Positions 20,325-31,178 of a stretch of 64,000 bases of DNA are shown here, piece by piece. Below the pieces are notes generated by a model. The model had not been told where the DNA came from and ran no database searches. It was given only the letters and a program-made list of their open reading frames with translations. The translations under genes were made by a program, and so were the position numbers. The stretch comes from Sthenelais limicola (taxonomy: Eukaryota; Annelida; Polychaeta; Phyllodocida; Sigalionidae). The stretch spans positions 134,096,941 through 134,160,940 of the forward strand of contig OW804096.1 in the NCBI GenBank assembly GCA_942159475.1, read 5' to 3'. How positions within the stretch are numbered: position 1 is the stretch's first letter; each line of letters opens with the position of its first letter.

Positions 20325-20558
20325 GGGTGAAGTCACCAGAAAATGTACAATTCACCTTCACCAATCCTCTCAAATAACCCAAACTTAAGACAAAAATTAA
20401 GTTCAAAATACAGTTCAACCTAACCAAAAAGATTGCTAGAATCAATGCAATGCCGAATTTACTCGAATTTACCTAGTATTGACCAAACTGCAGCCTAATT
20501 TAGCAGCATTTACTAAATGTTTACAGCTGCCAATTGTAGATTTTCTGGAAATCTGACC
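20325..20558 (-). mobile_element. M1 MITE, type A with variant left TIR
   Basis: The left end is GGGTGAAGTCACCAGAAAAT and the right end is CTGGAAATCTGACC. The ACTT duplication is perfect. The GAAGTCACC left tip recurs in inverted form at 22695 and 40741. Confidence 0.88.
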
Positions 20559-20692
20559 ACTTGGCTCTCCTAGTCCTCGTTCCTTTGGGTTCTGCTATTC
20601 AAATTTCCTTCCTGCATTGGCAATGGGTCTGGGGAACTGCTATGTAAAGGGGAGGGGGTCAGAGGGGAATTGTAGCCTTGAATTAAGCCTGC

Positions 20693-20764
20693 TTCTTCTT
20701 CTATCAAGGGGCTAATTTATGGAACAATCTCCCTCTTAATCTCAGATTGGGGGAAGATACAATT
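20693..20764 (+). pseudogene. LINE reverse-transcriptase C-terminal scrap
   Basis: Reads FFYQGANLWNNLPLNLR, the conserved stretch after the thumb of CR1/L2/Jockey-type ORF2 proteins (typically YxGAxLWNxLPxxLR). Cut off on the right by M3. The flanking 20567-20660 resembles 23545-23592 plus 23941-24000. Confidence 0.6.
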
Positions 20765-21055
20765 GAGATGTGTTTCAGGAAAATGAGTCATAAGTCGCAC
20801 AATTGATATTTTTCAAAGTGTTTTTTTTACAAGAACACATTATTGGAATGTTCTAATTTTTGGGAGGTTTATCACTTATAGGTATATCAATCGGTGTATC
20901 AAATTTCAGGACAATCTATGTAACATATCATTTCGTTTTGAAGGTCCTCATATGGACTACATTTAGTTACTTTACTGTATATTCACCCACAGAAATATTG
21001 GAAACTTTTTTTTTTCAAAAACTTAAAATCTAGAAATACTTATTAGATTATTTGG
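20765..21055 (-). mobile_element. M3, right part missing
   Basis: Left TIR GAGATGTGTTTCAGGAAAAT is intact. The element stops after AAATACTTATTAGATTATTT. Confidence 0.8.
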
Positions 21056-21255
21056 TATTTGGTTTCATAATGGAACATAGTGGAATAATTAGCAATTTTA
21101 AAGAGTGATTTCTAAATCGCTTAACAGGCTTCCCTTATGAAAATGTTTAGTAATTTTGAAACTGATGGATAAAGTAAAATTATTTTGTTAACAACATTTA
21201 ATAAAGGGAGTTGTTAGGGCTCCACAGAAACTGAACATATAATGTACTGCATGTT

Positions 21256-21500
21256 TATTATAGACGCATTGCTCTGAAACCAATGTATCTAGAGTGATTT
21301 AAGCCTAGTGTGTATTTCACTAGTGATTTTCGTGGGGTTGTCACAGCAACCAATCGGGTTTTTTTTTACTAAGATTACCGGTAAAGTTCAAATTTATGAC
21401 TCGATTTTTTTCTATTTTCATGATTGAAAGCATGGATAAAAAATCTACGCAACTCGTGCAATATTCACGCTCCTTCAACCAACTTGTTAGTTAACCTGTA
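21256..21500 (+). mobile_element. M6 hairpin repeat, internally deleted
   Basis: Begins GCATTGCTCTGAAA and ends TTAGTTAACCTGTA. Compared with 33966-34257 it lacks about 50 bases of the left arm of the terminal hairpin. Confidence 0.75.
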
Positions 21501-21585
21501 TACATGAATACTTGTAAATGTCTCTATATTCTTCATTCTTGCATCATTCACCTTAAGTCCCTCTAATAGCATCACATTCCACCCA

Positions 21586-21930
21586 AATAGGGGACTTGCA
21601 TGTGCCACTGCGCATGTCTGGTTCAGTGCATCATGGGATGGATTTTGATGAAATCTGACATACGAATATTTGGGAACATTTTTATGAAAAATGAATGTTT
21701 TCACGAATATTACAGGTTTTATAAATGTGCTATGAAAACCAAATGCATGATGGGAAAAATGGAGGCTTGTGTTATGGAAACATGTATAACACGTGGATAT
21801 TGACATTAGAGCATTGATACATATTCCATGCAGAACATGGCATGTTATCTATAGATTTTATACTGTACCATTAGTCCCATAATGCCATGCGAATCAGGAT
21901 TCAAAATGGCGGCTATGCAACTCCCCTATT
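21586..21930 (-). mobile_element. M2 MITE, full length
   Basis: Left AATAGGGGACTTGCATGTGC, right ATGCAACTCCCCTATT. Confidence 0.88.
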
Positions 21931-21957
21931 GACTTAAAGTTAGCTCGGTAGGGCAAT

Positions 21958-22005
21958 TTGTCAGATCGTCAGAAAATGTATAAGTACCAGCTCTACATAT
22001 TTAGT
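21958..22005 (+). mobile_element. M1 fragment
   Basis: TCAGATCGTCAGAAAATGTA and a few following M1 bases only. It abuts a full M1. Confidence 0.55.
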
Positions 22006-22017
22006 ACACTAGTACAT

Positions 22018-22253
22018 GGGTCGGATTTTCAGAAAATGTACAATTGCCAGCTCTACACAATAAATCAATTCTGCTAGATTTGGCTAAGAAACAGATTAAT
22101 ACCTGCCATCGCTGAGTATATTTGGTATCATATTGATCTAAAGTATCAGTTCTGTTATGTTAAACTACATTTTGAAGCTCATTTTTGTCTTAAATGTGGG
22201 TTATTTGAGAGGATTGGTGAAAACGAATTGTACATTTTCTGAAAATCTGACCC
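22018..22253 (+). mobile_element. M1 MITE, type B
   Basis: Full length. Perfect ACAT duplication. Confidence 0.9.
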
Positions 22254-22356
22254 ACATAGAGATTGATAAACACTAGGCATACATGTGTGCCTATATTTAG
22301 AATAGCGTTAATTCTGAGTCTGTATGCATGTAAATATTGGTATTTAAAGATTTTAT

Positions 22357-22526
22357 TCAGCAAAGACATTATGAGTAGTACATTTTTCCCAGTCCAGGCT
22401 GCCGACAAGATTATAAAAGTTAAAGAATGTTATACAAATATTCTAGTATCACAATTTGAAATTACTACAGAAAACCAGATGCAGAGTATACAAAAGGTTG
22501 CCAATGTTACAAGCATCAAACACTAA
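22357..22526 (+). CDS. Candidate terminal exon, function unknown
   Basis: Follows the acceptor AGATTTTATTCAG and stays open for 56 codons to TAA. Includes MSSTFFPVQAADKIIKVKEC and YTNILVSQFEITTENQMQ, then SIQKVANVTSIKH. Composition is protein-like and not repetitive. AGCATTAAAAGC about 30 bases after the stop could be a polyadenylation signal. No family recognised. The frame lies between two M1 elements and could instead be chance in AT-rich DNA. Confidence 0.32.
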
Positions 22527-22597
22527 AGATAACTAAATAGAAAGCATTAAAAGCACTAAAATAACCACCCCTGCGGCGTTGTGTGAATTTCAAATTT

Positions 22598-22695
22598 TAT
22601 TTTGTACTGTACTTTCAACCTCATTTTCCCCTGAAATGTGGGCTATTTTAGAGGATTGGTGAAGGTGAATTGTACATTTCCGTGCGACTTCACCC
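22598..22695 (+). mobile_element. M1 right-end fragment
   Basis: Type B-like right part ending TTTCCGTGCGACTTCACCC, the variant tip also seen at 40741. Confidence 0.65.
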
Positions 22696-22797
22696 ATAAA
22701 TCTGTTGGGTTTTACCTGCCATTCAGGAGTAGGTTTCTAGACGCTAATATTCTACCATTAAACCCTGTGCAAAAAGATCTCTATGAAAGAAACATGA

Positions 22798-23032
22798 GGG
22801 TCAGATCTTCAGAAAATGTACAATTGACCTTCACCCATCCTCTCAAATAACCCAAATTTAAGACGAAAATCAGGTTCAAAATACAGTTCAACATAACCAG
22901 ACAGATTTACTGAATGGATACAATACAGAATACACTCAGATATACCTAGTATTTATCAATCTTTACTCTAATTTAGCAGAATTTGAGGGATGTGTAGAAC
23001 TGTAGATTGTGCATTCTCTGAAAATCTGACCC
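22798..23032 (-). mobile_element. M1 MITE, type C
   Basis: Full length with left TIR GGGTCAGATCTTCAGAAAAT. Closely similar to 5930-6154. Flanks ATGA/ATAT. Confidence 0.88.
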
Positions 23033-23214
23033 ATATATGTTATAAATCATCGTTGCATCAACGCAATATCGATTACACATATAATTGGATCAGGTCGGAA
23101 GGAAATGGGTTTCTTTTCGTTTTTTTAAATTTCATTTGGAGGCCAACTCATTAATTAAAATATAGTTTACGTGGAAAAACGCAAGGTCATTCAAGGACCT
23201 TTTCATACGTTGCC

Positions 23215-23522
23215 TGATTTGGCTTCGCCAATCTCCTCAAACAACACCAAATTTAAGACAAAAAAGATGTTAAAAATACATAGGCGAACAGATTGTCTGA
23301 ATCAAGGCACGACCAAATAATTATACTAAAATATTCCTAGTAGTAATTCGAGCCTAATATTGCAGAATTTACTAAATGAGTAGAGTTGCCAATTTACAGT
23401 TTTTTATATAGGTGACTTCCCCCAATTAATACATACGCAGATATACATAGTGTTAACCGTGTTAACTGAAATCACCAAATGTGCATAGAGTTAGCGATTG
23501 TACATTTTCTGGCAATCTGAAC
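23215..23522 (-). mobile_element. Two old M1 fragments
   Basis: 23215-23410 aligns to the M1 interior with many changes. 23435-23522 is a second right end ending TTTTCTGGCAATCTGAACC. Confidence 0.5.
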
Positions 23523-23592
23523 CTTAGAGTGGCCAGTGCCCGTATCGATACAGGCGATTAAGCACTTCTTTCCTTTGGCTCCTACTGGTTCA

Positions 23593-23940
23593 ATAGGGGA
23601 GTTGCATAGCCGCCATTTTGAATCTTGATTCGCATGGAATTATGGGACTAATGGTACAGTCTAAAATGTATAGAAAACATGTCATGTTCAGCATGGAATA
23701 TTTATCAATGTTCTAATGTCAATATCCATGTGTTATACATGTTTCCATAACACAAGTCTCCATCTTTCCCATCATGCATTTGGTTTTCATAGATGATTTA
23801 TACAAGCTATAATATTAGTGAAAACATTCTTGCAATTTGCGATAAAATATTGCGAAATATTTGTATGTCAGATTTCATCAGAATCCATCCCAGAATGCAC
23901 TGCAGTAGACATGCGCAGTGAGACATGCAAGTCCCCTATT
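23593..23940 (+). mobile_element. M2 MITE, full length
   Basis: Inserted into a repeat that is uninterrupted at 20567-20660, so an empty site is available for comparison. Right end reads GACATGCAAGTCCCCTATT. Confidence 0.88.
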
Positions 23941-24031
23941 TCGTTCCTGCATGCATTGGTAACGGATCAGGGGTTGGGGTGAGTTTAGGGAGAGCTGGAA
24001 ATTGGGCAGTGGGCGGGGGAAGTCGACTATT

Positions 24032-24716
24032 TGCAAATGTAATATGTTACAGGAAAATGAGTCACAAGTCGCAAAATAATCATGTATACTTTATATCATG
24101 TATACTTTATCTCACTCTCTATACTACTTACGATTGTTTTAATATGGATTATATAGCGCGCGCATGCTGCGCATCCATTTATCGCGTCTTGCGCATGTCA
24201 TTTCGTATAGTATAATTCTTAGAGTAGCCACAGGGTGGCAGTACGACCTAGTATACTTCACTATATTCTCCTTTGCTTCTTTGTGTCTCTTATTATTTAC
24301 TTACAACACCTTTTCTTATACGTGATACTATTGTACCTGTTTGAATCTGCCTCATGGAATAAATTAGAGTAATTACAATATAGCTGACAACTAGTTGTTC
24401 TTATTTCTCCTCCCCTGCGCACACCGAGGGTCATTACAATCATATTTCGTAAATGGGCTTTCGACAAAAACCCTTGATTAGAATCTTTTCATTTTTAGTG
24501 TCTACCTCTGTTAGTACCATGTGCATGTGTACCAAATCTCAAGGTTGTATTTAATATATTCATGAATATCTAAGGAATATATATAACTTTACTAGAGTGA
24601 TTGACCATCAACATCGCCAACTTCTTTTTTTCATGCATAACAAATGTAGAAGTACTAATTTGATCTCCTTGTATTTACCTTCATTAGAATCAGCTTGATC
24701 CCATCGTTTAAAATAT
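24032..24716 (-). mobile_element. M3 copy split by a solo LTR
   Basis: Left TIR ATGTTACAGGAAAATGAGTC, then TCGCAAAATAATCA, then the LTR, then M3 interior again (GTACCAAATCTCAAG, TTTACTAGAGTGATTGACCA). Its right TIR is absent and it runs directly into the next M3. Confidence 0.65.
24099..24438 (+). mobile_element. Solo LTR, 340 bp
   Basis: Begins TGTATAC, ends GGTCATTACA, and is flanked by ATCA on both sides (24095-24098, 24439-24442). Contains GGAATAAATTAGAG (polyadenylation-type signal) about 80 bases before the end. The CpG-rich centre has GCGCGCGCATGCTGCGC. A related unit is at 48347-48694. Nested inside M3. Confidence 0.7.
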
Positions 24717-25110
24717 GTGATGTGTTTCAGGAAAATGAGTCATAAGTCGCAAAAAATGGATTTTGAGATACCATTATATTTGAAAAGATGAGATCAAGGC
24801 GATTCCAATGATAGTAAACAGTCTAATAATCTATTTTATGTTTGGTATTTTCGTTTTTGAAAAATAAACTTTCCAATATTTCTGGAGGTCAAAAAACAGT
24901 AAAGTAACTGAATATGCTCCATATGAGGACCTTTAAAATGAAAGGATATGTTACATAGATTGTCCTGAAATTTAATACATCAATACCTATAGCTATAAGC
25001 GATAAACCCTTTAAAGATTAGAACATTCCAATAATGTGATCATGTGATAAAAACACTTTGAAAAATATCAATTTTGCGACTTATGACTCATTTTCCTGAA
25101 ACACATCACA
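24717..25110 (+). mobile_element. M3 MITE, full length
   Basis: Both TIRs are near perfect (GTGATGTGTTTCAGGAAAAT and its inverse). Best reference copy for this family in the window. Confidence 0.92.

Positions 25111-25140
<30 letters not shown>
25107..25140. repeat. (ATT)n microsatellite
   Basis: Uninterrupted ATT units immediately after the right end of M3. Confidence 0.9.
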
Positions 25141-25141
<1 letters not shown>

Positions 25142-25314
25142 GAACTTTTATTTCTCATCATCAATAGCGCAGTTACATAAAGGAGAAAAAGGGAATGTAT
25201 ATAATATACAATATGTAATCTGTCATCACACCCTATTTGGTATGTTGATCTTCCCAGATTTCCTGATAATTTATACTATGACATTGTTTTAGATTTATTT
25301 TTATACATTATAAT

Positions 25315-25377
25315 ATGATGGTATCTCAAAAAACATCTTTTGATACTTGTGACTCATTTTTCAGTGACTCATCACAA
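25315..25377 (-). mobile_element. M3 right-end fragment
   Basis: GGTATCTCAAAAAACATC, then CTTGTGACTCATTTTTCAGTG. The rest is absent. Confidence 0.65.
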
Positions 25378-25468
25378 ATATGTGTTTTGATGATTAGTGC
25401 AGGATGTATAATTGCAAATGTGGGTTTGGATGTTAGAACTTCTATACCCACCTAAGTAAGGGGTTAAG

Positions 25469-25789
25469 TATACATAGATTTCACTGACGTCACGGCCCTC
25501 ACCATGTCTTGGGTCTACTTAGATGCCTATGTATGCTGCGATACTTGAAAATAACGTTTTCTGGCTATTTTAACCTTTACTAGTTTTCATCTGCCTCAAC
25601 AATACCTTCATGATAGGTTAGATAACCTGCCTTTAGTGTAGTATTACCCAAGTATTGAGTCTTGTGAGGTTTATCAACTTTGTTTTGATAACCGCGCCGT
25701 AGACGGCAAGGGTATCGTTGACCCGGGACATGGCGGCCAGTAGGATTCCCCAGCCTACTGGGTGACGTCATGTGAAATCTATGTATAGG
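25469..25789. mobile_element. M9 palindromic element
   Basis: TACATAGATTTCACTGACGTC on the left and GACGTCATGTGAAATCTATGTA on the right are inverted. Beyond them CCATGTCTTGGGTC pairs with GACCCGGGACATGG. Carries CRE-like TGACGTCA at both ends. No coding evidence. Confidence 0.55.
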
Positions 25790-25896
25790 AATTCCCATAC
25801 ACAATCCTCCGTTCCCTAGCTTATAAAACAGGCCCTTGATGGTGGTATTTAGAATGGTAATTTTTCCACCACCAGGTAAAATACAGATCACAATTA

Positions 25897-26131
25897 GGGT
25901 CAGATTGTCAGAAAATGTACAGTTCGCCTTCACCAATCCTCTCAAGTAACCCACATTTAAGATAGAAATGAGCTTCAAAATGCAGTTTAACATAACAGAA
26001 CTGACACTTTAAATCAATGCGATACCAAATGTACTCAGATATACCCTGTATTCATCATATTTCAGCCTAACTTAGGAGAATTTGCTAAATGTGTAGAGCT
26101 GTTAATTGTATATTTTCTGAAAATCTGACCC
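25897..26131 (-). mobile_element. M1 MITE, type B
   Basis: Left TIR GGGTCAGATTGTCAGAAAAT, right TIR GAAAATCTGACCC. Flanks ATTA/ACTA. Confidence 0.88.
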
Positions 26132-26510
26132 ACTAACATGTTTAGTTTGATTTTGTACAGCAGTCAAACGCCCCCACGGCCCCCTTAAGTGCTTCCCAAG
26201 CCTTCCTGACTCGCTAATGCATGGCTATACAACCCAGCTTGAAATATTCAAGCTCAGTCTAAAAATAGCAGCTGATATGTCTCTTTTTGTTCGCGAAATC
26301 CTGTTTTCCACCGTTCTAATGAGTAGCATACGGAAATAGGTCGGAGCAGCGGGTCGGATGTTTCGGAAAGAATGCAAGTAGTATATGAAAAGACTGGTTT
26401 GGAACAGGAAAAAATCTTTTATTTCGTTGCGTTTATTCTGGTCTCGGCAATTTGTTTTTGTTATATGTTTTTTTAAATGTTTTCATCTGTAGTCCATGCC
26501 ATTATTGAGG
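26132..26510. other. No gene seen
   Basis: Slightly higher GC at 26165-26220. No exon or repeat was recognised. Confidence 0.5.
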
Positions 26511-26855
26511 AATAGGGGAGTTGCATAGCCGCCATTTTGAATAGTGATTCGCATGGAATTATTGGACTAGTGGTACAGTCTAAATTCCATAGAAAACATG
26601 CTCAGCATGGAGTATTTATCAGTGGTCTAGTGTCAATATCCATGTGTTTTACATGTGTCCATGACATAAGTCCCAATCTTTCCCATCATGCATTTGGTTT
26701 TCATAGATCGTTTATACAAGCTAAGATATTGGTGAAAATATTGTTGCAATTTTCGATAAAAATGTTGCTAAATATTTGTATGTCAGATTTCATCAGAATC
26801 CATCCCAGAATGAACTGTGACAGACATGCGCAGTGACACATGCAACTCCCCTATT
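26511..26855 (+). mobile_element. M2 MITE, full length
   Basis: Left AATAGGGGAGTTGCATAGCC, right ATGCAACTCCCCTATT. Lacks a TA pair on the flanks. Confidence 0.88.
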
Positions 26856-27084
26856 GTAAAATGTTCCGAAAATACAATTTATGTGATTGTTCTTCAGTTT
26901 TTTCTTCAGAATTTGACCTGTACCTCACAACCAATTTGCTTTTTTTAATATCATAATTATTGGAAAGCATCCACCTGGAAAGGAATAAGTAATATTTCTT
27001 AGGTATATAAGTTTCTCATTATACAATCATGAATTATATAATGAATAAAAGCTTTTGGGTTATAGATCTATGCCGGCAACTGTC

Positions 27085-27230
27085 ACAATTAGTATGTATG
27101 TATGTATGTAGGTATGTATGTAGGTATGTATATTGTTTATTTCCTGAAAACAGTACATGATAATAGATATACGATAAGTTACATTGAAAATGTATGGGAA
27201 AATAGTTAGCGAGAAACGGAGCAACGGGCC
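27085..27230. repeat. (GTAT)n plus foldback-related segment
   Basis: ATGTATGTATGTAGG units, then TTGTTTATTTCCTGAAAACAG and GAGAAACGGAGCAACGGGCC. The same segments occur inside the tandem duplicates at 32195-32240 and 32690-32720. Confidence 0.6.
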
Positions 27231-27535
27231 CCAGGCTGTTTAGTACAGCTCCTATACCTGGTCTTCCACTAACTCCTGGGGTAGTATACTACCATCTATT
27301 GTTGTATTATGTCTACCAGGCTATTTATTACAGCTCCAATACCCGGTCTTCCACTAACTCCTGGGGTAGTATACTACCATCTATTGTTGTATCATGTTTA
27401 CCAGGCTGTTTATTACAGCTCCTATACCTGGTCTTCCACTAACTCATCGGTAGTATACTACCATATAGGTATGATGTTTTACCAGCTCAGCTCTTATAGC
27501 TGGCCTTATACTAACTCTTTTTTTGTTCAAAGTTG
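27231..27535. repeat. 85-bp tandem repeat, ~3.6 units
   Basis: Units start CCAGGCT at 27231, 27316 and 27401, with a shorter one at 27482. Each carries CTGGTCTTCCACTAACTC and GTAGTATACTACCAT. Related to 3395-3545. Confidence 0.8.
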
Positions 27536-28158
27536 TTAATTTAGGGAAGTAAATACACTTCTCATTCTTGCGAATGAGGTGCCGTGCTTCTCGTGAAGTC
27601 TAGACAATGTTACATTGGTAGATTCTTAAATTGTTATATAATACAATAAGTTTCCAACGGTGTATCCAGTATTAATTTGCTATCAAAAACCTCTAGCTTA
27701 AATTATTGTCTCATTTGTCACACCGGATGAGGATAATGGATGGTGAAATGGATGATGGTGATGAGAAAATGACAGTTGGTTGAGACTAATCATTTTCCGT
27801 AGTGAGGAGATAATAGTTGCTGTCTGCAGCAGTTCAAAGAGACATAGCAATAGCATATCCCGAACATAGCCTGACTAAAATAGACTTGCACAGTACTGGG
27901 AAGTTAAGCATAATTAGCGATCTTAGTAATATGATGATATAATAAATGGATGATAATTGATAATTAATATAGATATAATTAGGTTACATAATGTTATGTA
28001 ATGTCTCATAACATGAGACAAATTTCATGACAAATTTAACATGTATACATCAATGTTTTTGGTATTTTGGCCTGGACACTTATAGGTCGGAAGTAAACAG
28101 AAACTTGCAGTCCACACAATACTGACAACAGGTATTCATTACAATGCACCAGTCAGGT
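27536..28158. other. No gene seen
   Basis: AT-rich unique sequence. A GAT-rich run lies near 27725-27770, and TTACATAATGTTATGTAA is a small palindrome at 27984-28001. Confidence 0.5.
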
Positions 28159-28844
28159 CGACCCACACTAGAGAAGTAAGTTAAATCGGCCGATTAAAGT
28201 GCTCCCGATGCATCGGCGCGGTTACTTTTAGGAATAAACCTGGCAATTTTTTTGCCCCACACTAGCGCCGATTGCAGGAAATGCCAGTATAATCGGGAGT
28301 TGACCCAAACATATCCCCGAATAGTGTCCTCACCACTATAATCGGGAGTTGACTAATATAATCGGGAGTTACTCTACTCCCTCTTCCTTGCAGGTGTATG
28401 CATAAATATGTATAGATATACATAGTGTCTGCATCATATATGTTTTTGTGTGTATATATATGGTCAGTTCTCACGAAATGGGTACACAGGGGGTATTTTT
28501 GGCTAAAATTTCAAATGCATGCATGCAAGTGAGCCCAATTCGTTAGAATTGCTCATATATATATGACCATTCTCACAAAATGGGATCACCCCCCTTTAAA
28601 ATAGGATGATTAAGGAATGCTTACTATATTGTTATATACTATCAAAAGTACTTCTATTGCCTAGATCTCCTCAAGTTCTATCTAGCCATATATAGTTTTG
28701 CATACTTTACAATAATATCTCTATAGATGGTCAATTCTATTGGTCAACCGTCTCACATCATATGACTTTGAAAATCAAAACCTTCCCTATATGGATTCCA
28801 AACTTTTAAGTTTTTCAAGTTCAGATTATATAGTGACATTATAT

Positions 28845-29079
28845 GGGTCAGATTCTCAGAAAATGTACAATTGGCAGTTCTACACATTTAGGAAATTCGG
28901 CTAAATTTAGCTGAAAAATGATGAATATCGGGTATATCTGAGTATATTTGGTATCACATTGATTTAAAGTATCAGTTCTGTTATGTTAAACTGCATTTTG
29001 AAGCTCATTTTTGTCTTAAATGTGGGTTGTTTGAGAGGATTGGTGAAGGCGAATTGTACATTTTATGAAAATCTGACCC
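28845..29079 (+). mobile_element. M1 MITE, type B
   Basis: Full length, perfect ATAT duplication. Nested within the 28159-30971 element. Confidence 0.9.
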
Positions 29080-29284
29080 ATATAGTGAAGGAAATAACGC
29101 AGAAGATGAGAGAAATATTCTGCTTAGCCAAGTTCACAACGTAACGTTGTAACGTTACAAACAAGTCGGCACGGTCGTGCATGTCCCTTTCCTAGGGACT
29201 GTTCATTTTGTAGGCCTAACTACTGGAAAAAAAATAAAAATGTATTCTCCCTCATGCACATGCTCATACTCTGCGCAATCTCAG

Positions 29285-30330
29285 AAAGTCAATCAAAAAG
29301 TCAGAAATATCATTCGTTAAGTCAGAATAGTCAATCAGAAAGTCGAAATAGTCAATCAAAGTCAATCAAAAAGTCAGAAAAGTCAATCAAAAAGTCAGAA
29401 TAGTCAATCAGAGAGTCAGAAAAGTCAATCAAAAAGGCAATCGAAAGTCAGAATAGTCAATCAAAAAGTCTAAATAGTCAATCAAAAAGTCAAAATAGTC
29501 AATCAAAAAGTCAGAAAAGTCAATCAGAATGTCGAAAAAGTCAATCAAAAAGTCAAAATAGTCAATCTAAAAGTCAAAATAGTCAATCAAAAAGTCAGAA
29601 TAGTCAATCAGAAAGTCGAAAAAATCAATCAAAAAGTTGAAATAGTCAATCGAAAAGTCAAAATAGTCAATCAAAAAGTCAGAATAGTCAATCAGAAAGT
29701 CGAAAAAGTCAATCAAATAGTCGAAATAGTCAATCAAAAAGTCAAAATAGTCAATCAAAAAGTCAGAAAAGTCAATCAGAATGTCGAAAAAGTCAATCAA
29801 AAAGTTGAAATAGTCAATCTAAAAGTCAAAATAGTCAATCAAAAAGTCAGAATAGTCAATCAGAAAGTCGAAAAAATCAATCAAAAAGTTGAAATAGTCA
29901 ATCGAAAAGTCAAAATAGTCAATCAAAAAGTCAGAATAGTCAATCAGAAAGTCGAAAAAGTCAATCAAAAAGTCGAAATAGTCAATCAAAAAGTCAAAAT
30001 AGTCAATCAAAAAGTCAAAATAGTCAATCAGAAAGTCGAAATAGTCAATCAAAAAGTTGAAATAGTCAATCAAAAAGTCAGAAAAGTCAATCAAAAAGTC
30101 AGAATAGTCAATCAGAAAGTCAGAAAAGGCAATAAAAAAGGCAATCGAAAGTCAGAATAGTCAATCAAAAAGTCAAAAGTCAATCAAAAAGTCAAAATAG
30201 TCAATCAAAAAGTCAGAATAGTCAATCAGAAAGTCGAAAAAGGCAATCAAAAAGTTGAAATAGTCAATCGAAAAGTCAAAATAGTCAATCAAAAAGCCAA
30301 AATAGTCAATCAAAAAGTCAATTTTTAATT
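29285..30330. repeat. 21-bp minisatellite
   Basis: About 50 units of AGTCAATCAAAAAGTCAGAA-like sequence. Because 21 is a multiple of three, the minus strand stays open as a 7-residue repeat (FDFLIDY). That is a period effect rather than a protein. Confidence 0.92.
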
Positions 30331-30345
30331 GGAAATAGTCAATAT

Positions 30346-30610
30346 CAATGGCATTTTGCGGTTTGGAGCAAGACCCTAGACAAGGTAGATGAAAAAAAAA
30401 TGAAAAAAAAAAGATTCCGTCCTAATGGGATTTTAATGACATTTGCGGTTTGGAGCATTTCAATGGCATTTTGCAGTTGAGAGCAAAACCCTAGACAAGG
30501 TAGATGGGAAAAAAATGAAAAAAAAAAAAATATGAAAAAAAATATGAAAAAAATGAAAAAAATTAAAAAAAAATGAAAAAAAAAAAATTGAAAAAGTTGA
30601 AAAATGAACA
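30346..30610. repeat. 115-bp duplication and A-rich tract
   Basis: CAATGGCATTTTGC...CCCTAGACAAGGTAGATG occurs at 30346 and again at 30461, each followed by A-rich (GAAAAAAA)n sequence. Confidence 0.75.
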
Positions 30611-30980
30611 TTTGCTTCCCACCCCGATCAGTCGGGAGGGCTCTCCCGATTATCCATTATATTGGATAATCGGGAGGGCCCTCCCGAGCGATCGGGAACA
30701 CCAGCCGACTACCTTTATGGAGCTCCCGACCAGTCGGGCCTAGACCCAAACTAGTAGCTGATTAATAAAAAAATTAAATCGCCGATTAAACCGGTTAAAT
30801 TGGCCGTTTTGGGGATTTAACTTTTAGGAAAGGTCCCTTGGAGCAATCGGGAGACCTCCCGATCGCTGATTTTAATCCCCGAGTGAAGAAAATTGATCCC
30901 CGACTGAATCTTAATTCCTAAAAAGAGTCGGGACACTTAAATCGGCCGTGAAATGTCTCTAGTGTGGGTCGCACTTAAGA

Positions 30981-31178
30981 CCCTGCACACACACAGCCGA
31001 TTTGCCTCCCGATTGCCCGCCGATTTGGGTCTCCCGATGAATCCTATGACTTCATTTCAAAACCTGGTTTATGTTTTTGAAATAACATAAACCAGGATTT
31101 GAAATGAGATCCTAGGATTCATCGGGAGACCAAAATCGGGAGGCAATCGGGAGACAAATCGGCTGTGTGTGTGCAGGG
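30981..31178. mobile_element. M7 palindromic MITE
   Basis: An almost perfect 198-bp palindrome from CCCTGCACACACACAGCCG to its inverse GTGTGTGTGCAGGG. The centre TTTTTGAAATAACAT separates the arms. Arms contain CCCGATT and TCTCCCGATGAATCCTA. Starts 10 bp after the 2.8-kb element and shares its CCCGAT vocabulary. A second copy is at 59682-59877. Confidence 0.8.

Larger units (their letters stand above)
28159..30971. mobile_element. 2.8-kb inverted-repeat element
   Basis: The ends CGACCCACACTAGAGA and TCTCTAGTGTGGGTCG are exact inverted repeats, followed inward by a shared CGGCCGATT motif and then CCCGA-rich sequence. Both flanks inside carry many TCCCGAT/ATCGGGA motifs and hairpins (for example 30637-30676). 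The centre is a 21-bp satellite. No transposase frame is seen, so it looks like a non-autonomous element. Target duplication not resolved. Confidence 0.6.

Noticed and set aside
25107..25140. (ATT)n as part of M3
   Set aside because: Other M3 copies lack it. It is a microsatellite at one insertion edge.
29567..30094. Minus-strand FDFLIDY heptad-repeat proteins
   Set aside because: A direct product of the 21-bp satellite period. No start context, no non-repeat flanking domain.
29285..30330. CRISPR-like array
   Set aside because: Units are contiguous 21-bp tandem repeats without spacers, in a eukaryotic genome.
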